Origin: Kibdelosporangium sp. MJ126-NF4
GTDB lineage: Bacteria > Actinomycetota > Actinomycetes > Mycobacteriales > Pseudonocardiaceae
Length of the DNA: 64,000 bases
Reading direction: 5' to 3'
Assembly: GCF_000826545.1 (NCBI RefSeq)
Contig: NZ_CDME01000008.1
Span: 434,001 to 498,000 of the forward strand
Shown here: one piece after another, positions 8,805 to 20,336 of the stretch
Layout: each line of letters begins with the position of its first letter
Numbering within the stretch: the stretch's first letter is position 1
Notes under the pieces: generated by a model
What the model saw: the letters and a program-made list of their open reading frames with translations, nothing else
Told to the model about the DNA's origin: nothing
Databases searched by the model: none
Made by a program: the position numbers and the translations under genes

Positions 8805-9709
8805 GCAAGCTCTGTTCTGGCCGTGTTGTCATCGTCACGGGCGCGGCGCGCGGTATCGGCCGAGCGCATGCTCTGGCGTTCGCGGCCGAAGGTGCCCACG
8901 TCGTCGTGAACGACTACGGCGTCGGACTGGACGGCGCGGGGGCGTCCACCGGGCCTGCCGCCGACGTGGTCGCCGAGATCGAGGCCGCCGGTGGCTCGGC
9001 CGTGGCGAACACCGACGACGTGGCCTCGTGGGACGGTGCCGCCCGACTCGTCGAGACGGCCGTGCAGGCGTTCGGTCGGCTGGACGTCCTGGTCAACAAC
9101 GCGGGTTTCCTGCGTGACCGGATGCTGGTGACCATGTCCGAGGACGAGTGGGACGCGGTCGTCCGCGTGCACCTCAAGGGCCACTTCGCCACTCTGCACC
9201 ACGCGGCCGCGCATTGGCGCGCGGTGGCCAAGTCCGGTGCGCTCCCGGACGCCCGTGTGATCAACACCAGTTCCGGGGCCGGACTGCTCGGCAGCGTCGG
9301 CCAGGGAAACTACAGCGCGGCCAAAGCGGGCATCGTCGGGCTGACCTTGGTGGCATCCGCCGAACTCGCGCGCTACGGCGTGACCGTGAACGCGATCGCG
9401 CCCGCCGCCCGTACCCGGATGACCGAGCAGACGTTCGCGTCCACCATGGCGGCCCCGACCGACGGGTTCGACACGATGGCCCCGGAGAACATCTCGCCGC
9501 TGGTGGTCTGGCTCGGCAGCACGGAATCCCGTGACATCACCGGCCGAGTGTTCGAAGTAGACGGTGGGCGGATCTGCCTCGCCGAAGGCTGGCACCCCGG
9601 ACCCACCGCCACCAAACCCACCCGCTGGTCACCAGCCGAGCTCGCCCCCGTGGTCAAAGACCTGCTCGCCCAAGCAAACCACCAACTTCCCCCCTACGGC
9701 ACCTCGTGA
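8801..9709 (+). CDS. Short-chain dehydrogenase/reductase (Rv3548c-like)
   Basis: 302 residues, longer SDR of the Hsd4A/MFE-2 dehydrogenase type: VTGAARGIGRAHALAFA at the N-terminus, NNAGFLRDRMLVTMSEDEWD in the middle, and VINTSSGAGLLGSVGQGNYSAAKAG with the catalytic Ser, Tyr and Lys. It starts with TTG overlapping the upstream stop, so coupling is expected. This subfamily oxidises 3-hydroxyacyl-CoA thioesters, which suits beta-oxidation of ring C/D products. The stop codon lies inside the stem of a strong terminator shared with fadA5. Confidence 0.75.
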   Translation: MSKLCSGRVVIVTGAARGIGRAHALAFAAEGAHVVVNDYGVGLDGAGASTGPAADVVAEIEAAGGSAVANTDDVASWDGAARLVETAVQAFGRLDVLVNNAGFLRDRMLVTMSEDEWDAVVRVHLKGHFATLHHAAAHWRAVAKSGALPDARVINTSSGAGLLGSVGQGNYSAAKAGIVGLTLVASAELARYGVTVNAIAPAARTRMTEQTFASTMAAPTDGFDTMAPENISPLVVWLGSTESRDITGRVFEVDGGRICLAEGWHPGPTATKPTRWSPAELAPVVKDLLAQANHQLPPYGTS

Positions 9710-9748
9710 GTGTTTAGTCCGGCACTAACCGGACTAAACACTCACGAG
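9703..9748. terminator. Perfect 20-bp hairpin, bidirectional terminator
   Basis: Two 20-nt arms (9703-9722 and 9729-9748) pair without mismatch around the loop CACTAA. The hairpin lies between the convergent SDR (ends 9709) and fadA5 (ends 9752) and includes the SDR stop codon. No U-tract is evident, as usual in actinomycetes. Confidence 0.8.
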
Positions 9749-9751
9749 GGT

Positions 9752-10891
<1,140 letters not shown>

Positions 10892-10907
10892 TTACCGACC
10901 TTGAAAG

Positions 10908-10921
10908 TAGAACACGTTCCT
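10908..10921. promoter_or_regulatory. KstR-like operator in front of fadA5
   Basis: TAGAACACGTTCCT fits TnnAACnnGTTnnA at all fixed positions except the last. It lies 38 bp upstream of the fadA5 start. Confidence 0.6.
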
Positions 10922-10988
10922 GTCATCAGCAAGACTGATGGCGGCGCAGCTCTTTCGTTGAGTTAACGGTGTATGCTGTAATCGGTCG

Positions 10989-11002
10989 TAGAACGTGTTC
11001 CA
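10989..11002. promoter_or_regulatory. KstR operator in front of cyp125
   Basis: TAGAACGTGTTCCA matches every fixed position of TnnAACnnGTTnnA. It lies 35 bp upstream of the cyp125 start in the shared fadA5/cyp125 promoter region. Confidence 0.72.
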
Positions 11003-11036
11003 CGCCGTTGTGGGGGACGACCCGAGGAGGCAAAAC

Positions 11037-12260
11037 GTGGCCGAACCCAGGATCCCCGAAGGCTTCGACTTCACCGATCCCGACGTTTACGCCACGCGGC
11101 TCCCGCATGAGGAGTTCGCCGAACTGCGCCAGACCGCCCCGGTGTGGTGGAACGCGACACCGAACCGGGACTGCGGATTCGACGACGACGGTTTCTGGGT
11201 GGTCAGCAGGCACCGGGACGTCAAGGAGGTGTCCCGCAACTCGGAGGTCTACTCCGCCAGCGAGAACACCGCGATCATCCGCTTCAACGCCGACATCACC
11301 AGGGAGAAGATCGAGGCGCAGCGGCTGATCATGCTGAACATGGACCCGCCGCAGCACACCAAGGTTCGCGCGATCATCCAGCGCGGCTTCACACCCCGCG
11401 CGATCAACAGCCTGCGCGACGCGCTCGCCAACCGCGCCGAACGGATCGTGAAGACGGCCGTCACGGAGGGGACCGGCGACTTCGTCCTCGATGTCGCGTG
11501 CGAGCTTCCCTTACAGGCCATCGCCGAACTGCTCGGGGTGCCGCAGGACGACCGGCACAAGCTGTTCGACTGGTCGAACCGGATGATCTCCTACGACGAC
11601 CCGGAAGCGTCCCAACCAGAACTGGCCTCGGCGGAACTACTCGGCTACTCCTGGAACATGGCCGAGGAGCGCAAACGCTGTCCCGCGCACGACATCGTGA
11701 CCACTTTGGTCAACGCCGACATCGACGGCGCGGGCCTGACCTCCGAGGAGTTCGGCTTCTTCGTTCTGCTGCTCGCGGTGGCGGGCAACGAGACCACGCG
11801 CAACGCCATCACCCACGGCATGTACGCGTTCCTGAACAACCCGGAGCAGTGGGAGCGGTTCAAGGCCGAGCGCCCGGCCACCGCCGCCGACGAGATCGTC
11901 CGATGGGCCACGCCGGTGATGGTCTTCCAGCGGACGGCCACAGTGGACACCGAGCTGTCCGGCGTCGAGATCAAGGCGGGACAGCGCGTCGGCCTCTTCT
12001 ACAGCTCGGCGAACTACGACCCCGAGGTGTTCGACGACCCGTACACGTTCGACATCGGCCGCGATCCCAATCCGCACCTCGGGTTCGGCGGTACGGGCGC
12101 GCACTACTGCATCGGCGCCAACCTGGCAAGGCTGGAGATCGACCTGATGTTCAACGCGATCGCCGAGCACATGCCGAACATCGCCAAGGCGGCCGACCCG
12201 GTGCGGCTGCGCTCAGGGTGGCTGAACGGTTTCAAGGAGTTCCAGGTCACCTACGTGTGA
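11037..12260 (+). CDS. cyp125: Steroid C26-monooxygenase, cytochrome P450 CYP125 family
   Basis: 407 residues. The I-helix oxygen motif is AVAGNETTRNAITHGMYAF, the ExxR helix is in DEIVRWATP, and the haem-binding loop FGGTGAHYCIGANLAR has the axial cysteine near residue 357. CYP125 oxidises the terminal C26/C27 methyl of cholesterol or cholestenone to start side-chain breakdown. Synteny with fadA5 and the KstR site support the subfamily. The GTG at 11037 was preferred over an upstream in-frame start because AGGAGG precedes it by 6 bp. A redox partner is not encoded next to it. Confidence 0.88.
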   Translation: MAEPRIPEGFDFTDPDVYATRLPHEEFAELRQTAPVWWNATPNRDCGFDDDGFWVVSRHRDVKEVSRNSEVYSASENTAIIRFNADITREKIEAQRLIMLNMDPPQHTKVRAIIQRGFTPRAINSLRDALANRAERIVKTAVTEGTGDFVLDVACELPLQAIAELLGVPQDDRHKLFDWSNRMISYDDPEASQPELASAELLGYSWNMAEERKRCPAHDIVTTLVNADIDGAGLTSEEFGFFVLLLAVAGNETTRNAITHGMYAFLNNPEQWERFKAERPATAADEIVRWATPVMVFQRTATVDTELSGVEIKAGQRVGLFYSSANYDPEVFDDPYTFDIGRDPNPHLGFGGTGAHYCIGANLARLEIDLMFNAIAEHMPNIAKAADPVRLRSGWLNGFKEFQVTYV

Positions 12261-12329
12261 TCGGGATTGCCTCTTCGTGTGCCCTCAGGTCCGTTTCGCA
12301 CGAGTGCCCCGTCAGGGAATCCTGCACCC

Positions 12330-12947
12330 ATGCGAAGGATCCTGCTCGGCATCGCTTGTGGACTGCTGCTGGCCGCGTGCGGCTCTGGTAAGAACACCAC
12401 CGCACAGCCAACCGCGACCACCACAGCCAGTTCGAAGCCTGCCACTGCGAGTGCGCCTCCTTCGACGACCGCGTCGAAGGGGCCGCTGCAGACCGGCTCG
12501 AAGGCCGCGTCCACAGGGGTGCCGAAGGTGGACGACACCTGCGCGCCGTTGGAGATCTGTGGCAGGGCCGAGGTCATCGGCGGACAGACACTGTCGACCG
12601 ACTTCGCGGCGTTCCGCAGTGAACTGAACAACAAGAGCTGCGCCGACTGGGCAGCCGGTGTGAACGGCAAACTCAACCTGCCCAAGGCGAACAACTCCGA
12701 GCGGACGCTGAACTTCTTCACCGAGGACCCGATCGCCTACAGCGGACCGGCGACCTACACGGACGCGGACCTGCTCAAAGAGGCGACACTGCAGGTCAAC
12801 TCGAAGACCTACACCACGGGCAAGAGCGGACAGTCCGAGATCATCATGGCAGCCAGCGGCAACGGCTCGATCACCCTGACCGACTGGAGCGCGGACGACG
12901 GTGACAAGGTGACCGCGAAGATCTACTGGTCCTGCACGGACAGGTGA
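12330..12947 (+). CDS. Putative lipoprotein of unknown function
   Basis: 205 residues. The N-terminus MRRILLGIACGLLLAAC ends in a lipobox with Cys17, so the protein should be exported and lipid-anchored. A Thr/Ser/Ala/Pro-rich linker (residues about 22-60) leads to a globular part with four cysteines (DDTCAPLEICGRAEV, KSCADW and WSCTDR), which may form disulphides. I do not recognise the domain. It lies 69 bp after cyp125 with no clear promoter, so it might be co-transcribed. Its end is almost adjacent to the convergent ltp3. Confidence 0.65.
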   Translation: MRRILLGIACGLLLAACGSGKNTTAQPTATTTASSKPATASAPPSTTASKGPLQTGSKAASTGVPKVDDTCAPLEICGRAEVIGGQTLSTDFAAFRSELNNKSCADWAAGVNGKLNLPKANNSERTLNFFTEDPIAYSGPATYTDADLLKEATLQVNSKTYTTGKSGQSEIIMAASGNGSITLTDWSADDGDKVTAKIYWSCTDR

Positions 12948-12953
12948 TCCGCG

Positions 12954-14107
<1,154 letters not shown>

Positions 14108-14108
<1 letters not shown>

Positions 14109-15160
14109 CAGTCCCGTCCCTCCATCAGGCACACCAGGTTGTGTTGCAGCGCGGGCCCGCTGGTGGCGTGCGCGAGCGCACGGTCCGCCTGCCCGTTGCT
14201 GACCTGCCGGGCCGCTTCGCCGATCCGGATCAGCCCGGCGGAGAACATCGGATTGCCGCACAGCGCCCCGCCGGAGGGGTTGACTGTGCACCCGTTGAGC
14301 CCGAGTTCGCCGCGGAGCAGCAGTTCCTGGTGCGTGAACGGCGCGTGCAGCTCGGCCACGTCGACCTTGTCGAACCCCGCGTCCCTCGCGGCGGCCACCG
14401 TCGACGGTGACGTGGTCAGATCACGTCCACCGAGGTTCGCGGAGTCGACGCGGTGCGCGATGCCGGTGATCCATGCCGGGCGCTCGCACAGTTCCCGCGC
14501 CCGGTCCCCGACGGCGAGCACGAGCGCGGCGGCACCGTCGGTGACCGGCGCGCAGTCGTGCCTGCGCAACGGATCCGCCAGGTACGGCTGCGCCAGCAGG
14601 TCGTCGGCGGTGAAATCGCCCTTGATCTGCGCCAGCGGGTTCGCCTTCGCGTCGGCGCGGCTGCGGACCGCCACGTCGGCCATCTGCTGCTCGGTCCACT
14701 TCCCCTTGTCCAGTCCCGCGCGTGCCTGCAGACCGGCGACGCTGACCGAGTCCGGCCACAGTGGAGCCACGGTGTACGGGTCGAGCTGCATGGTCATCAC
14801 CCGGCGCAGCCTGCCCGCCGAGGACTTGCCGAATCCGTACACCAGCGCGAGATCCACCTCGCCGGTCTGGATCTTCACCCACGCCTCGTAGCACGCCCAC
14901 GCGGCGTCGGCCTCCACATGGGACTCGTTGATCGGCGGGAACGCGCCGATGGCGTCGACCGCGGCGATGAACGAGAAAGCACGGCCCGCGATGTAGTCCG
15001 ACGAGCCGGAGCACCAGAACTCGATGTCCGATTTGGACAGCCCAAGGCCGCCGAGTACCTCGCGGAAGACGGGGACGAGCATCTCGACGCCGTTGGTCGT
15101 GCCGTGCGTCTCGCGCACGGCCGGTGCCTGGGCGAAACCGACTACGGCGACATCTCTCAC
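14108..15160 (-). CDS. ltp4: Thiolase-superfamily lipid-transfer protein/aldolase subunit (Ltp4)
   Basis: 350 residues, thiolase-like without a separate SCP2 domain. Motifs include FWCSGSSDYIAGRAFSFI, VYGFGKSSAGRL and NPSGGALCGNPMFSAGL. Length and sequence fit Rv3522. The GTG at 15160 was chosen because the protein then begins with the VAVVGFAQAP strand expected for the family; longer versions would run inside the preceding gene. It lies 7 bp after the DUF35 gene and overlaps ltp3. It probably forms a complex with Ltp3 and/or the OB-fold protein, by analogy to Ltp2-DUF35 aldolases. Confidence 0.8.
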
Positions 15161-15167
15161 CGGTGCC

Positions 15168-16124
15168 TCACAGGTGCTGGGAGTAGGTCTCGAACGGCGC
15201 GTCGGGGTCGCCGCTCGGCTCGAAGTGGTCGATGTTGGCCAGCGACTGCTGCCACTGCTCGCGCGGCCGCCAGACCGCCTTGACACGCATGCCCATCCGC
15301 ACGTCCGAGGCTTCGCAGCCGAGGATCAGGTGCTGGAACGCGATGTCGGCGCCGTCGAGCAGGACGTACGCGGCGACGTACGGCGGCGCGATGCGCTGGC
15401 CAAGGAACGGGACGTTGACGATGCAGAAGGTGGTGACGGTGCCGTGGTCCGGCAGCTCGACCTCGTCCACTGTGGGCACACCATCGGTCGGGCACGCGCC
15501 ACGCGGCGGGATGTAGACCTTCCGGCACGCAGGGCAGCGTTGCCCGAGCAGTCGCCCCTCCTGCAAACCGTTGAGGTACCGCGTCTCCTCGGATGACGCG
15601 GAGTGCGTGTAGGCCAGCCGGACGGGTGTGGTGACCATGGTGACGGCTTCGCCTTGTCCGGCTTCGGTTTCCCTGGCCTTGGTTTCTTCGGCCTCGCCGG
15701 GTTCGAAGCAGGCGATGTCGTGCATGCTGCCGACCGGCTGCGTCGCCCAGCGGACCCGTACGCGCATCCCGGTGTGGATGTCCTCGGCGCTGGGGACGTC
15801 GACGGCGTGCAACATCGCGGTGTCCGCTCCGTCGAGTTTGACCAGTGCCCAGGCGAACGGACGCGCCAGTGGCTGGCCTTCGTCGGGTTCGGGGACCCAC
15901 GTCCAGGTCTGGACCGTGCCCGCGGCGGCGACATCCACCCACTCGGTGAGCTTCCGCGCGGTGACCGGGTCGTACTCGACCGGGGGGACGTGCACGCGGC
16001 CGTCGTCGCCCCGGATGCCCTCGATCCGGCGGTCACGCAGGCCGGTGATGAACCTGCCGAGGACCGGGCCAAGTGACCGGGTGTAGTCGAACTCGACGTT
16101 GAGCGGCGCGCTGAGCGTGGTCAC
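15168..16124 (-). CDS. Duplicated OB-fold (DUF35) partner protein, Rv3521-like
   Basis: 318 residues made of two DUF35-type OB-fold halves. Only the second half carries the zinc-ribbon cysteines, in CPACRKVYIPPRGACPTDG (around residues 197-215). The first half lacks them. Related DUF35 proteins bind steroid-CoA ligands or stabilise Ltp aldolases and MaoC-type hydratases. It starts with GTG at 16124 and heads the operon with ltp4 and ltp3. A KstR-like site lies 9 bp upstream, so the first gene should respond to sterol intermediates. Confidence 0.75.
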   Translation of the reverse strand: MTTLSAPLNVEFDYTRSLGPVLGRFITGLRDRRIEGIRGDDGRVHVPPVEYDPVTARKLTEWVDVAAAGTVQTWTWVPEPDEGQPLARPFAWALVKLDGADTAMLHAVDVPSAEDIHTGMRVRVRWATQPVGSMHDIACFEPGEAEETKARETEAGQGEAVTMVTTPVRLAYTHSASSEETRYLNGLQEGRLLGQRCPACRKVYIPPRGACPTDGVPTVDEVELPDHGTVTTFCIVNVPFLGQRIAPPYVAAYVLLDGADIAFQHLILGCEASDVRMGMRVKAVWRPREQWQQSLANIDHFEPSGDPDAPFETYSQHL

Positions 16125-16132
16125 CCAAGAAG

Positions 16133-16146
16133 TGAAACACGTTATC
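16133..16146. promoter_or_regulatory. KstR-like operator in front of the DUF35-ltp operon
   Basis: TGAAACACGTTATC fits TnnAACnnGTTnnA except for the last base. Confidence 0.55.
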
Positions 16147-16188
16147 GGTCATCTGACAAACACTCACAGCCAAGGCCTTGTCTTGACA

Positions 16189-16202
16189 TGTAACACGTTC
16201 TA
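16189..16202. promoter_or_regulatory. KstR operator in front of the acyl-CoA synthetase gene
   Basis: TGTAACACGTTCTA matches all fixed positions of TnnAACnnGTTnnA. A TTGACA hexamer directly precedes it (16183-16188), so a bound repressor would cover the promoter. Confidence 0.7.
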
Positions 16203-16212
16203 GATTCGCGGT

Positions 16213-17733
16213 ATGACCGCGATAGGGCTCTGGAACATCGCCGCTGACCTGCCCGATCATCCGGCTGTCATCGACCCGGACGGTGCCGTCGTGACCTACG
16301 GCGAGCTGACCGCGCGGGCGGATCGATACGGCCGCGGCCTGCAGGCGCTCGGACTCACACCGGGTGACACGGTGGTGATGGCGTTGCCCAACTCGGCGGA
16401 CCTGCTGGCGTTGTACTTCGCCGTGCTGCAGACCGGTCTGTACGTGGTACCGGTGAACTGGCACCTGGTCGGCCCCGAGGTCGCGTACATCATCGAGGAC
16501 AGTGGCGCGAAGGTTTTCATCGCACACTCGCGGTTCACCGACATGGCGATCGAGGCGGGCGGCGCCGTCGACGCGAAGTTCTCGGTCGGCGAGATCCCCG
16601 GCTTCGAGCCGTTGGCCTCGCTCGGCGCCACCGCCGCCCCCGGACGTCCCGCCGAGCGGACAGCAGGCGCGCCGATGGTCTACACGTCCGGGACAACCGG
16701 ACGCCCGAAAGGCGTGCGCCGCCCACTGACCGGCAACGATCCCGACGACGTGCCCCCGGCGTCGATGTGGTTCTTCGGGATCTTCGGCATCAAGCCGTTC
16801 GACGACCACGTGCACATCTGCGGATCGCCGCTGTACCACACGGCGGTGCTGAACTTCGCCGGAATCTCACTCCAAATGGGACACACGGTGGTCCTGATGG
16901 AGAAGTGGGACCCGGAGGAGATGCTGAGGCTGATCCAGAACCACAAGGTAACCCACAGTCACATGGTCCCGACCCAGTTCCACAGGCTGCTGGCCCTGCC
17001 GCAGGACGTGCGATCACGCTACGACGTCTCATCGCTGCGCGTGATGATCCACGGCGCGGCCCCGTGTCCACTGGAGACGAAACGGCGAATGCTCGACTGG
17101 TGGGGCCCGGTGGTGGTGGAGTACTACGCGGCCACGGAAGGCGGCGGCACGTCGATCTCGGCACAGGAGTGGCTGCGCAAACCGGGATCAGTCGGCAAAG
17201 CGTGGCCAGGCTCGACCGTCCGCGTGCTCGACGATGACGGGAACGACCTGCCAGTCGGTGAACCTGGCCTGGTGTACATGAAGATGGGCGCGTCGACGTT
17301 CGAGTACCACAAGGACAAGGCGAAGACGCTGGCCGCACGTGTCGGCGACCTGTTCACCCTCGGCGATGTCGGCCATCTCGACAAGGACGGGTACCTGTAC
17401 CTGCACGACCGCAAGGCGGACATGATCATCTCGGGTGGGGTGAACATCTATCCCGCGGAGATCGAGGGCGAGCTCGCCATCCATCCCAAGGTCGCGGACA
17501 TCGCGGTCTTCGGCCTGCCGCACCCGGACTGGGGCGAGGAGATCAAAGCAGTCGTCCAGCCCGCTGCCGGGATAGTCCCCGACGAGTCGCTGACCGGCGA
17601 ACTGCTGGAGTACGCGCGTTCCCGGCTGGCCAAGTTCAAGCTGCCACGCAGCATCGACTACGTCGACGAGCTGCCCCGCGACCCGAACGGCAAGCTCTAC
17701 AAGCGAAAGCTCCGCGCTACCTACCTGCCCTAG
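16213..17733 (+). CDS. Acyl-CoA synthetase (FadD-type, AMP-forming)
   Basis: 506 residues, ANL superfamily. The ATP loop is YTSGTTGRPKG near residue 157; later motifs are YYAATEGGG, a GDVGHLDKDGYLYLHDRKADMIISGG hinge region and a C-terminal lysine in PRDPNGKLYKRKL. It joins a carboxylate to CoA via an acyl adenylate. The two flanking KstR-like sites and the neighbourhood suggest a sterol-derived acid as substrate, but it does not resemble FadD17, FadD19 or FadD3 closely enough to name it. The ATG lies only 10 bp after the operator with no clear Shine-Dalgarno, so a leaderless mRNA is possible. Confidence 0.8.
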   Translation: MTAIGLWNIAADLPDHPAVIDPDGAVVTYGELTARADRYGRGLQALGLTPGDTVVMALPNSADLLALYFAVLQTGLYVVPVNWHLVGPEVAYIIEDSGAKVFIAHSRFTDMAIEAGGAVDAKFSVGEIPGFEPLASLGATAAPGRPAERTAGAPMVYTSGTTGRPKGVRRPLTGNDPDDVPPASMWFFGIFGIKPFDDHVHICGSPLYHTAVLNFAGISLQMGHTVVLMEKWDPEEMLRLIQNHKVTHSHMVPTQFHRLLALPQDVRSRYDVSSLRVMIHGAAPCPLETKRRMLDWWGPVVVEYYAATEGGGTSISAQEWLRKPGSVGKAWPGSTVRVLDDDGNDLPVGEPGLVYMKMGASTFEYHKDKAKTLAARVGDLFTLGDVGHLDKDGYLYLHDRKADMIISGGVNIYPAEIEGELAIHPKVADIAVFGLPHPDWGEEIKAVVQPAAGIVPDESLTGELLEYARSRLAKFKLPRSIDYVDELPRDPNGKLYKRKLRATYLP

Positions 17734-17748
17734 CGCATCTGAGAACAC

Positions 17749-17801
17749 GCAACCAATGTGGCCTTTGGTGCACTGGCCGCACCCAAGGCGGCCTTTGTTG
17801 C
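17749..17801. repeat. 53-nt inverted repeat, family 23-7-23, copy 1
   Basis: A 23-nt arm starting GCAACCAA and ending GGTGC is followed by a 7-nt loop and an inverted arm; 18 of 23 positions pair. It lies between the convergent FadD and echA19 genes. The same family occurs at 17825 and 49792. Confidence 0.75.
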
Positions 17802-17824
17802 GAGGTACAGCGAGTGCAGCGTAG

Positions 17825-17877
17825 GCAACCAAGGTGGCTTTCGGTGCGGTGGCTGCACCAAAGGCCACCTTCGTTGC
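17825..17877. repeat. 53-nt inverted repeat, family 23-7-23, copy 2
   Basis: Same arm length and loop length as copy 1, with 20 of 23 positions paired. It stands 23 bp after copy 1 in the same convergent gap and ends 17 bp before the echA19 stop. Confidence 0.78.
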
Positions 17878-17894
17878 ATCCCACGTCGTCGGGG

Positions 17895-18668
17895 CTAGCG
17901 GCCTTGGAAGTGGGGAGGGCGTTTCTCGGCGAAGGCGCGCGGGCCTTCCTTCGCGTCGTCGCTGCGGAAGACCTCCATGCCCAGGCGTGCGTCGATCTTG
18001 AACGCGTCGTTCTCGGGCATTGCCTCGGTCTCGCGGATTGTTCGCAGGATCGCTTGGACGGCCAGTGGTCCGTTCGCACAGATCAGCTCGGCGAGCTCCA
18101 GCGCCTTCGCCAGTGCCGTGCCGTCGGGCACCACGTGGCCGATCAGGCCGATTCGCTGTGCTTCCGCCGCGGTGATGTGGCGGCCTGTCAGCAGGAGGTC
18201 GCATGCCACTGTGTACGGGATTTGGCGGGGTAGGCGGACTGCTGAGCCGCCCAGGGGGAAGAGGCCCCATTTTGGTTCCGATACGCCGAACTTCGCGCTC
18301 TCGCCCGCCACTCGGATGTCGGTTGCCTGCAGGATCTCGGTTCCGCCTGCGATCGCGGGGCCTTCCACCGCCGCGATCAGGGGCTTGGTCAGCCTTCTGC
18401 CCTTCAACAGTGGTTCGATCACCGAGAGGTCCCAGTCCGCCGCCTGCTCGCCAGGGTGACTCGATGTCATCGCCTTCAGGTCCGCGCCCGCGCAGAAGGC
18501 CCCGCCCGCCCCGGTCAGGACGCATGCCCTGATCGACTCGTCGTTGTCCACCTCGTCCCAGGCTGTGCGCATGATCGCCATCATCTCCGCGGACAGCGCG
18601 TTTCGTGCTTCCGGGCGGTTCATGGTCACGATCAGCACGTGTCCTTGCCGCTCTACCAGGCAGTCCAT
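17895..18668 (-). CDS. echA19: Steroid enoyl-CoA hydratase (EchA19)
   Basis: 257 residues, crotonase fold: [13 protein letters not shown] at the N-terminus, oxyanion-hole segments [13 protein letters not shown] and [20 protein letters not shown], and [12 protein letters not shown]. It is divergent from fadD19, as in M. tuberculosis (Rv3516/Rv3515c), where EchA19 hydrates 2-enoyl-CoA side chains of steroids. The ATG is at 18668; a KstR-like site lies 40 bp upstream. The gene ends 17 bp from the hairpin pair shared with the convergent FadD gene. Confidence 0.85.
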   Translation of the reverse strand: MDCLVERQGHVLIVTMNRPEARNALSAEMMAIMRTAWDEVDNDESIRACVLTGAGGAFCAGADLKAMTSSHPGEQAADWDLSVIEPLLKGRRLTKPLIAAVEGPAIAGGTEILQATDIRVAGESAKFGVSEPKWGLFPLGGSAVRLPRQIPYTVACDLLLTGRHITAAEAQRIGLIGHVVPDGTALAKALELAELICANGPLAVQAILRTIRETEAMPENDAFKIDARLGMEVFRSDDAKEGPRAFAEKRPPHFQGR

Positions 18669-18707
18669 CGACTTCCCTTCCTGCCGGAACGGGGGATTGT
18701 CCAGAAC

Positions 18708-18721
18708 GATAACATGTTCTA
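18708..18721. promoter_or_regulatory. KstR-like operator between echA19 and fadD19
   Basis: GATAACATGTTCTA fits TnnAACnnGTTnnA except the first base. An in-frame ATG for fadD19 lies inside the site (18714), which argues for the downstream GTG at 18732. Confidence 0.6.
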
Positions 18722-18731
18722 CTTTGGCTCG

Positions 18732-20336
18732 GTGACCTTCAACATCGCCGATCTCGTTGAGCACGCCGTCGACGTCGTGCCCGAGCGGATCGCCGCGATC
18801 TGCGGCGAGCGCCGGGTCACCTACGCGGAGTTGGAGCAGCGGGCCAATCGTCTCGCGCACCACCTCGCCGCGCAGGGTGTCGGCCAGGGTTCCCATGTGG
18901 GTGTCTACTCGCGGAACTCGATCCAGGCCGTGGAGACCATGCTGGCCGCGTACAAACTGCGCGCGGTCGCGGTGAACGTCAACTACCGCTATGTCCCGAG
19001 CGAGCTGCGGTACATCTTTGAAGACGCCGACCTCGTCGCGCTTGTGCACGAGCGGCGCGACGCGGCGAAGGTCGCGGCCGCGAGAACGGAGAAATTGAAA
19101 CACGTTATCGTCGTTGACGACGACTCGGGCGTCGACTACTCCGGCTGCGAGTACGAGACCGCGCTCGGCCAGGGACACCCCGAGCGGGACTTCGAACCGC
19201 GCAGCCCGGACGACACCTACATCCTCTACACCGGCGGCACCACGGGAAATCCCAAGGGCGTCGTGTGGCGCCAGGAAGACGTGTGGCGTGTGCTCGGCGG
19301 CGGTATCGACTTCATGACCGGTGCCCGGATCGAGGACGAGTGGCAGCAGGCCAACACCGGTCTGCAGTACAGCCTCGTCCGCTTCCCCATCCCGCCGCTG
19401 ATCCACGGCGCCACCCAGTGGGCGACCTTCCAGAGCCTGTTCTCCGGCGGCACAGTCGTGTTCGTCCCGCAGTTCGACGCGCACGATGTCTGGCGCACCA
19501 TCGAGAAACACCAGGCGCAGGTCATCATGATCACCGGTGACGCGATGGCACGGCCGATGATCGAGGCGTTGCAGGAGCGCCAGTACGACACGTCCTGCGT
19601 GGTCGCGATCGCCAGCACGGCCGCGTTGTTCTCGCCATCGGTCAAGGATCAGTACCTGGCCGCGTTGCCGAACGTGGTGATCACGGACTCGATCGGCTCG
19701 TCCGAGGCGGGCTTCTCCGGCCTCAGCATCGTGCAGAAGGGAGTCGAGCACCGCGGCGGCCCCCGCGTCAAGATCGACGCGGACAACACCGTGATCGACG
19801 AGAACAACCAGCGGGTCCCGCCGGGTGTGGTCGGCAGGCTCGCGCGTGGCGGGCACATCCCGATGGGCTACTACAAGGACGAGGCCAAGACCAAGGCGTT
19901 GTTCGTCGAGGTCGACGGGAAACGCTACGTCGTGCCTGGTGACTTCGCGCGCGTTGAGGAGGACGGCACAGTCACGCTGCTGGGGCGCGGCAACATGTGC
20001 GTGAACTCCGGCGGGGAGAAGATCTTCCCGGAGGAGGTCGAGGGCGCGCTGAAATCGCACCCCGACGTGTTCGACGCACTGGTGATCGGTGTGCCGGACG
20101 ACCGCTTCGGGCAACGCGTCGCCGCGGTCGTGCAGCCAAGGACAGGCAAAGTGCCGACACTGTCCGAACTGGACGCGCACGCCCGCAACGAGATCGCGGG
20201 CTACAAGGTGCCGCGCAGTCTGTGGATCGTCGACGAGATCAAACGTTCGCCGAGCGGCAAACCGGACTACCGGTGGGCGTTGGCGCACGCGCAGGAACAC
20301 GAGGCAACGGAACACACGACGGTAGTGGTGAAATAG
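18732..20336 (+). CDS. fadD19: Steroid-CoA ligase for sterol side chains (FadD19)
   Basis: 534 residues, ANL acyl-CoA synthetase. ATP loop [15 protein letters not shown]; further signature stretches [68 protein letters not shown] and the C-terminal lysine in [13 protein letters not shown]. These agree with mycobacterial FadD19, which activates C26-carboxylated sterols and is essential for C24-branched side chains in rhodococci. GTG at 18732 gives the N-terminus [14 protein letters not shown] expected from the family. The stop overlaps the start of the next gene (TAGTG). Confidence 0.9.
   Translation: MTFNIADLVEHAVDVVPERIAAICGERRVTYAELEQRANRLAHHLAAQGVGQGSHVGVYSRNSIQAVETMLAAYKLRAVAVNVNYRYVPSELRYIFEDADLVALVHERRDAAKVAAARTEKLKHVIVVDDDSGVDYSGCEYETALGQGHPERDFEPRSPDDTYILYTGGTTGNPKGVVWRQEDVWRVLGGGIDFMTGARIEDEWQQANTGLQYSLVRFPIPPLIHGATQWATFQSLFSGGTVVFVPQFDAHDVWRTIEKHQAQVIMITGDAMARPMIEALQERQYDTSCVVAIASTAALFSPSVKDQYLAALPNVVITDSIGSSEAGFSGLSIVQKGVEHRGGPRVKIDADNTVIDENNQRVPPGVVGRLARGGHIPMGYYKDEAKTKALFVEVDGKRYVVPGDFARVEEDGTVTLLGRGNMCVNSGGEKIFPEEVEGALKSHPDVFDALVIGVPDDRFGQRVAAVVQPRTGKVPTLSELDAHARNEIAGYKVPRSLWIVDEIKRSPSGKPDYRWALAHAQEHEATEHTTVVVK

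Noticed and set aside
18714..18716. ATG as fadD19 start
   Set aside because: It lies inside the operator with no ribosome-binding site. GTG at 18732 gives the N-terminus known for the family.
19096..19109. KstR-like sequence TGAAACACGTTATC inside fadD19
   Set aside because: Identical to the site at 16133, but it lies in the middle of a coding region and departs from the motif at the last base. Codon constraint or chance explains it as well as regulation.
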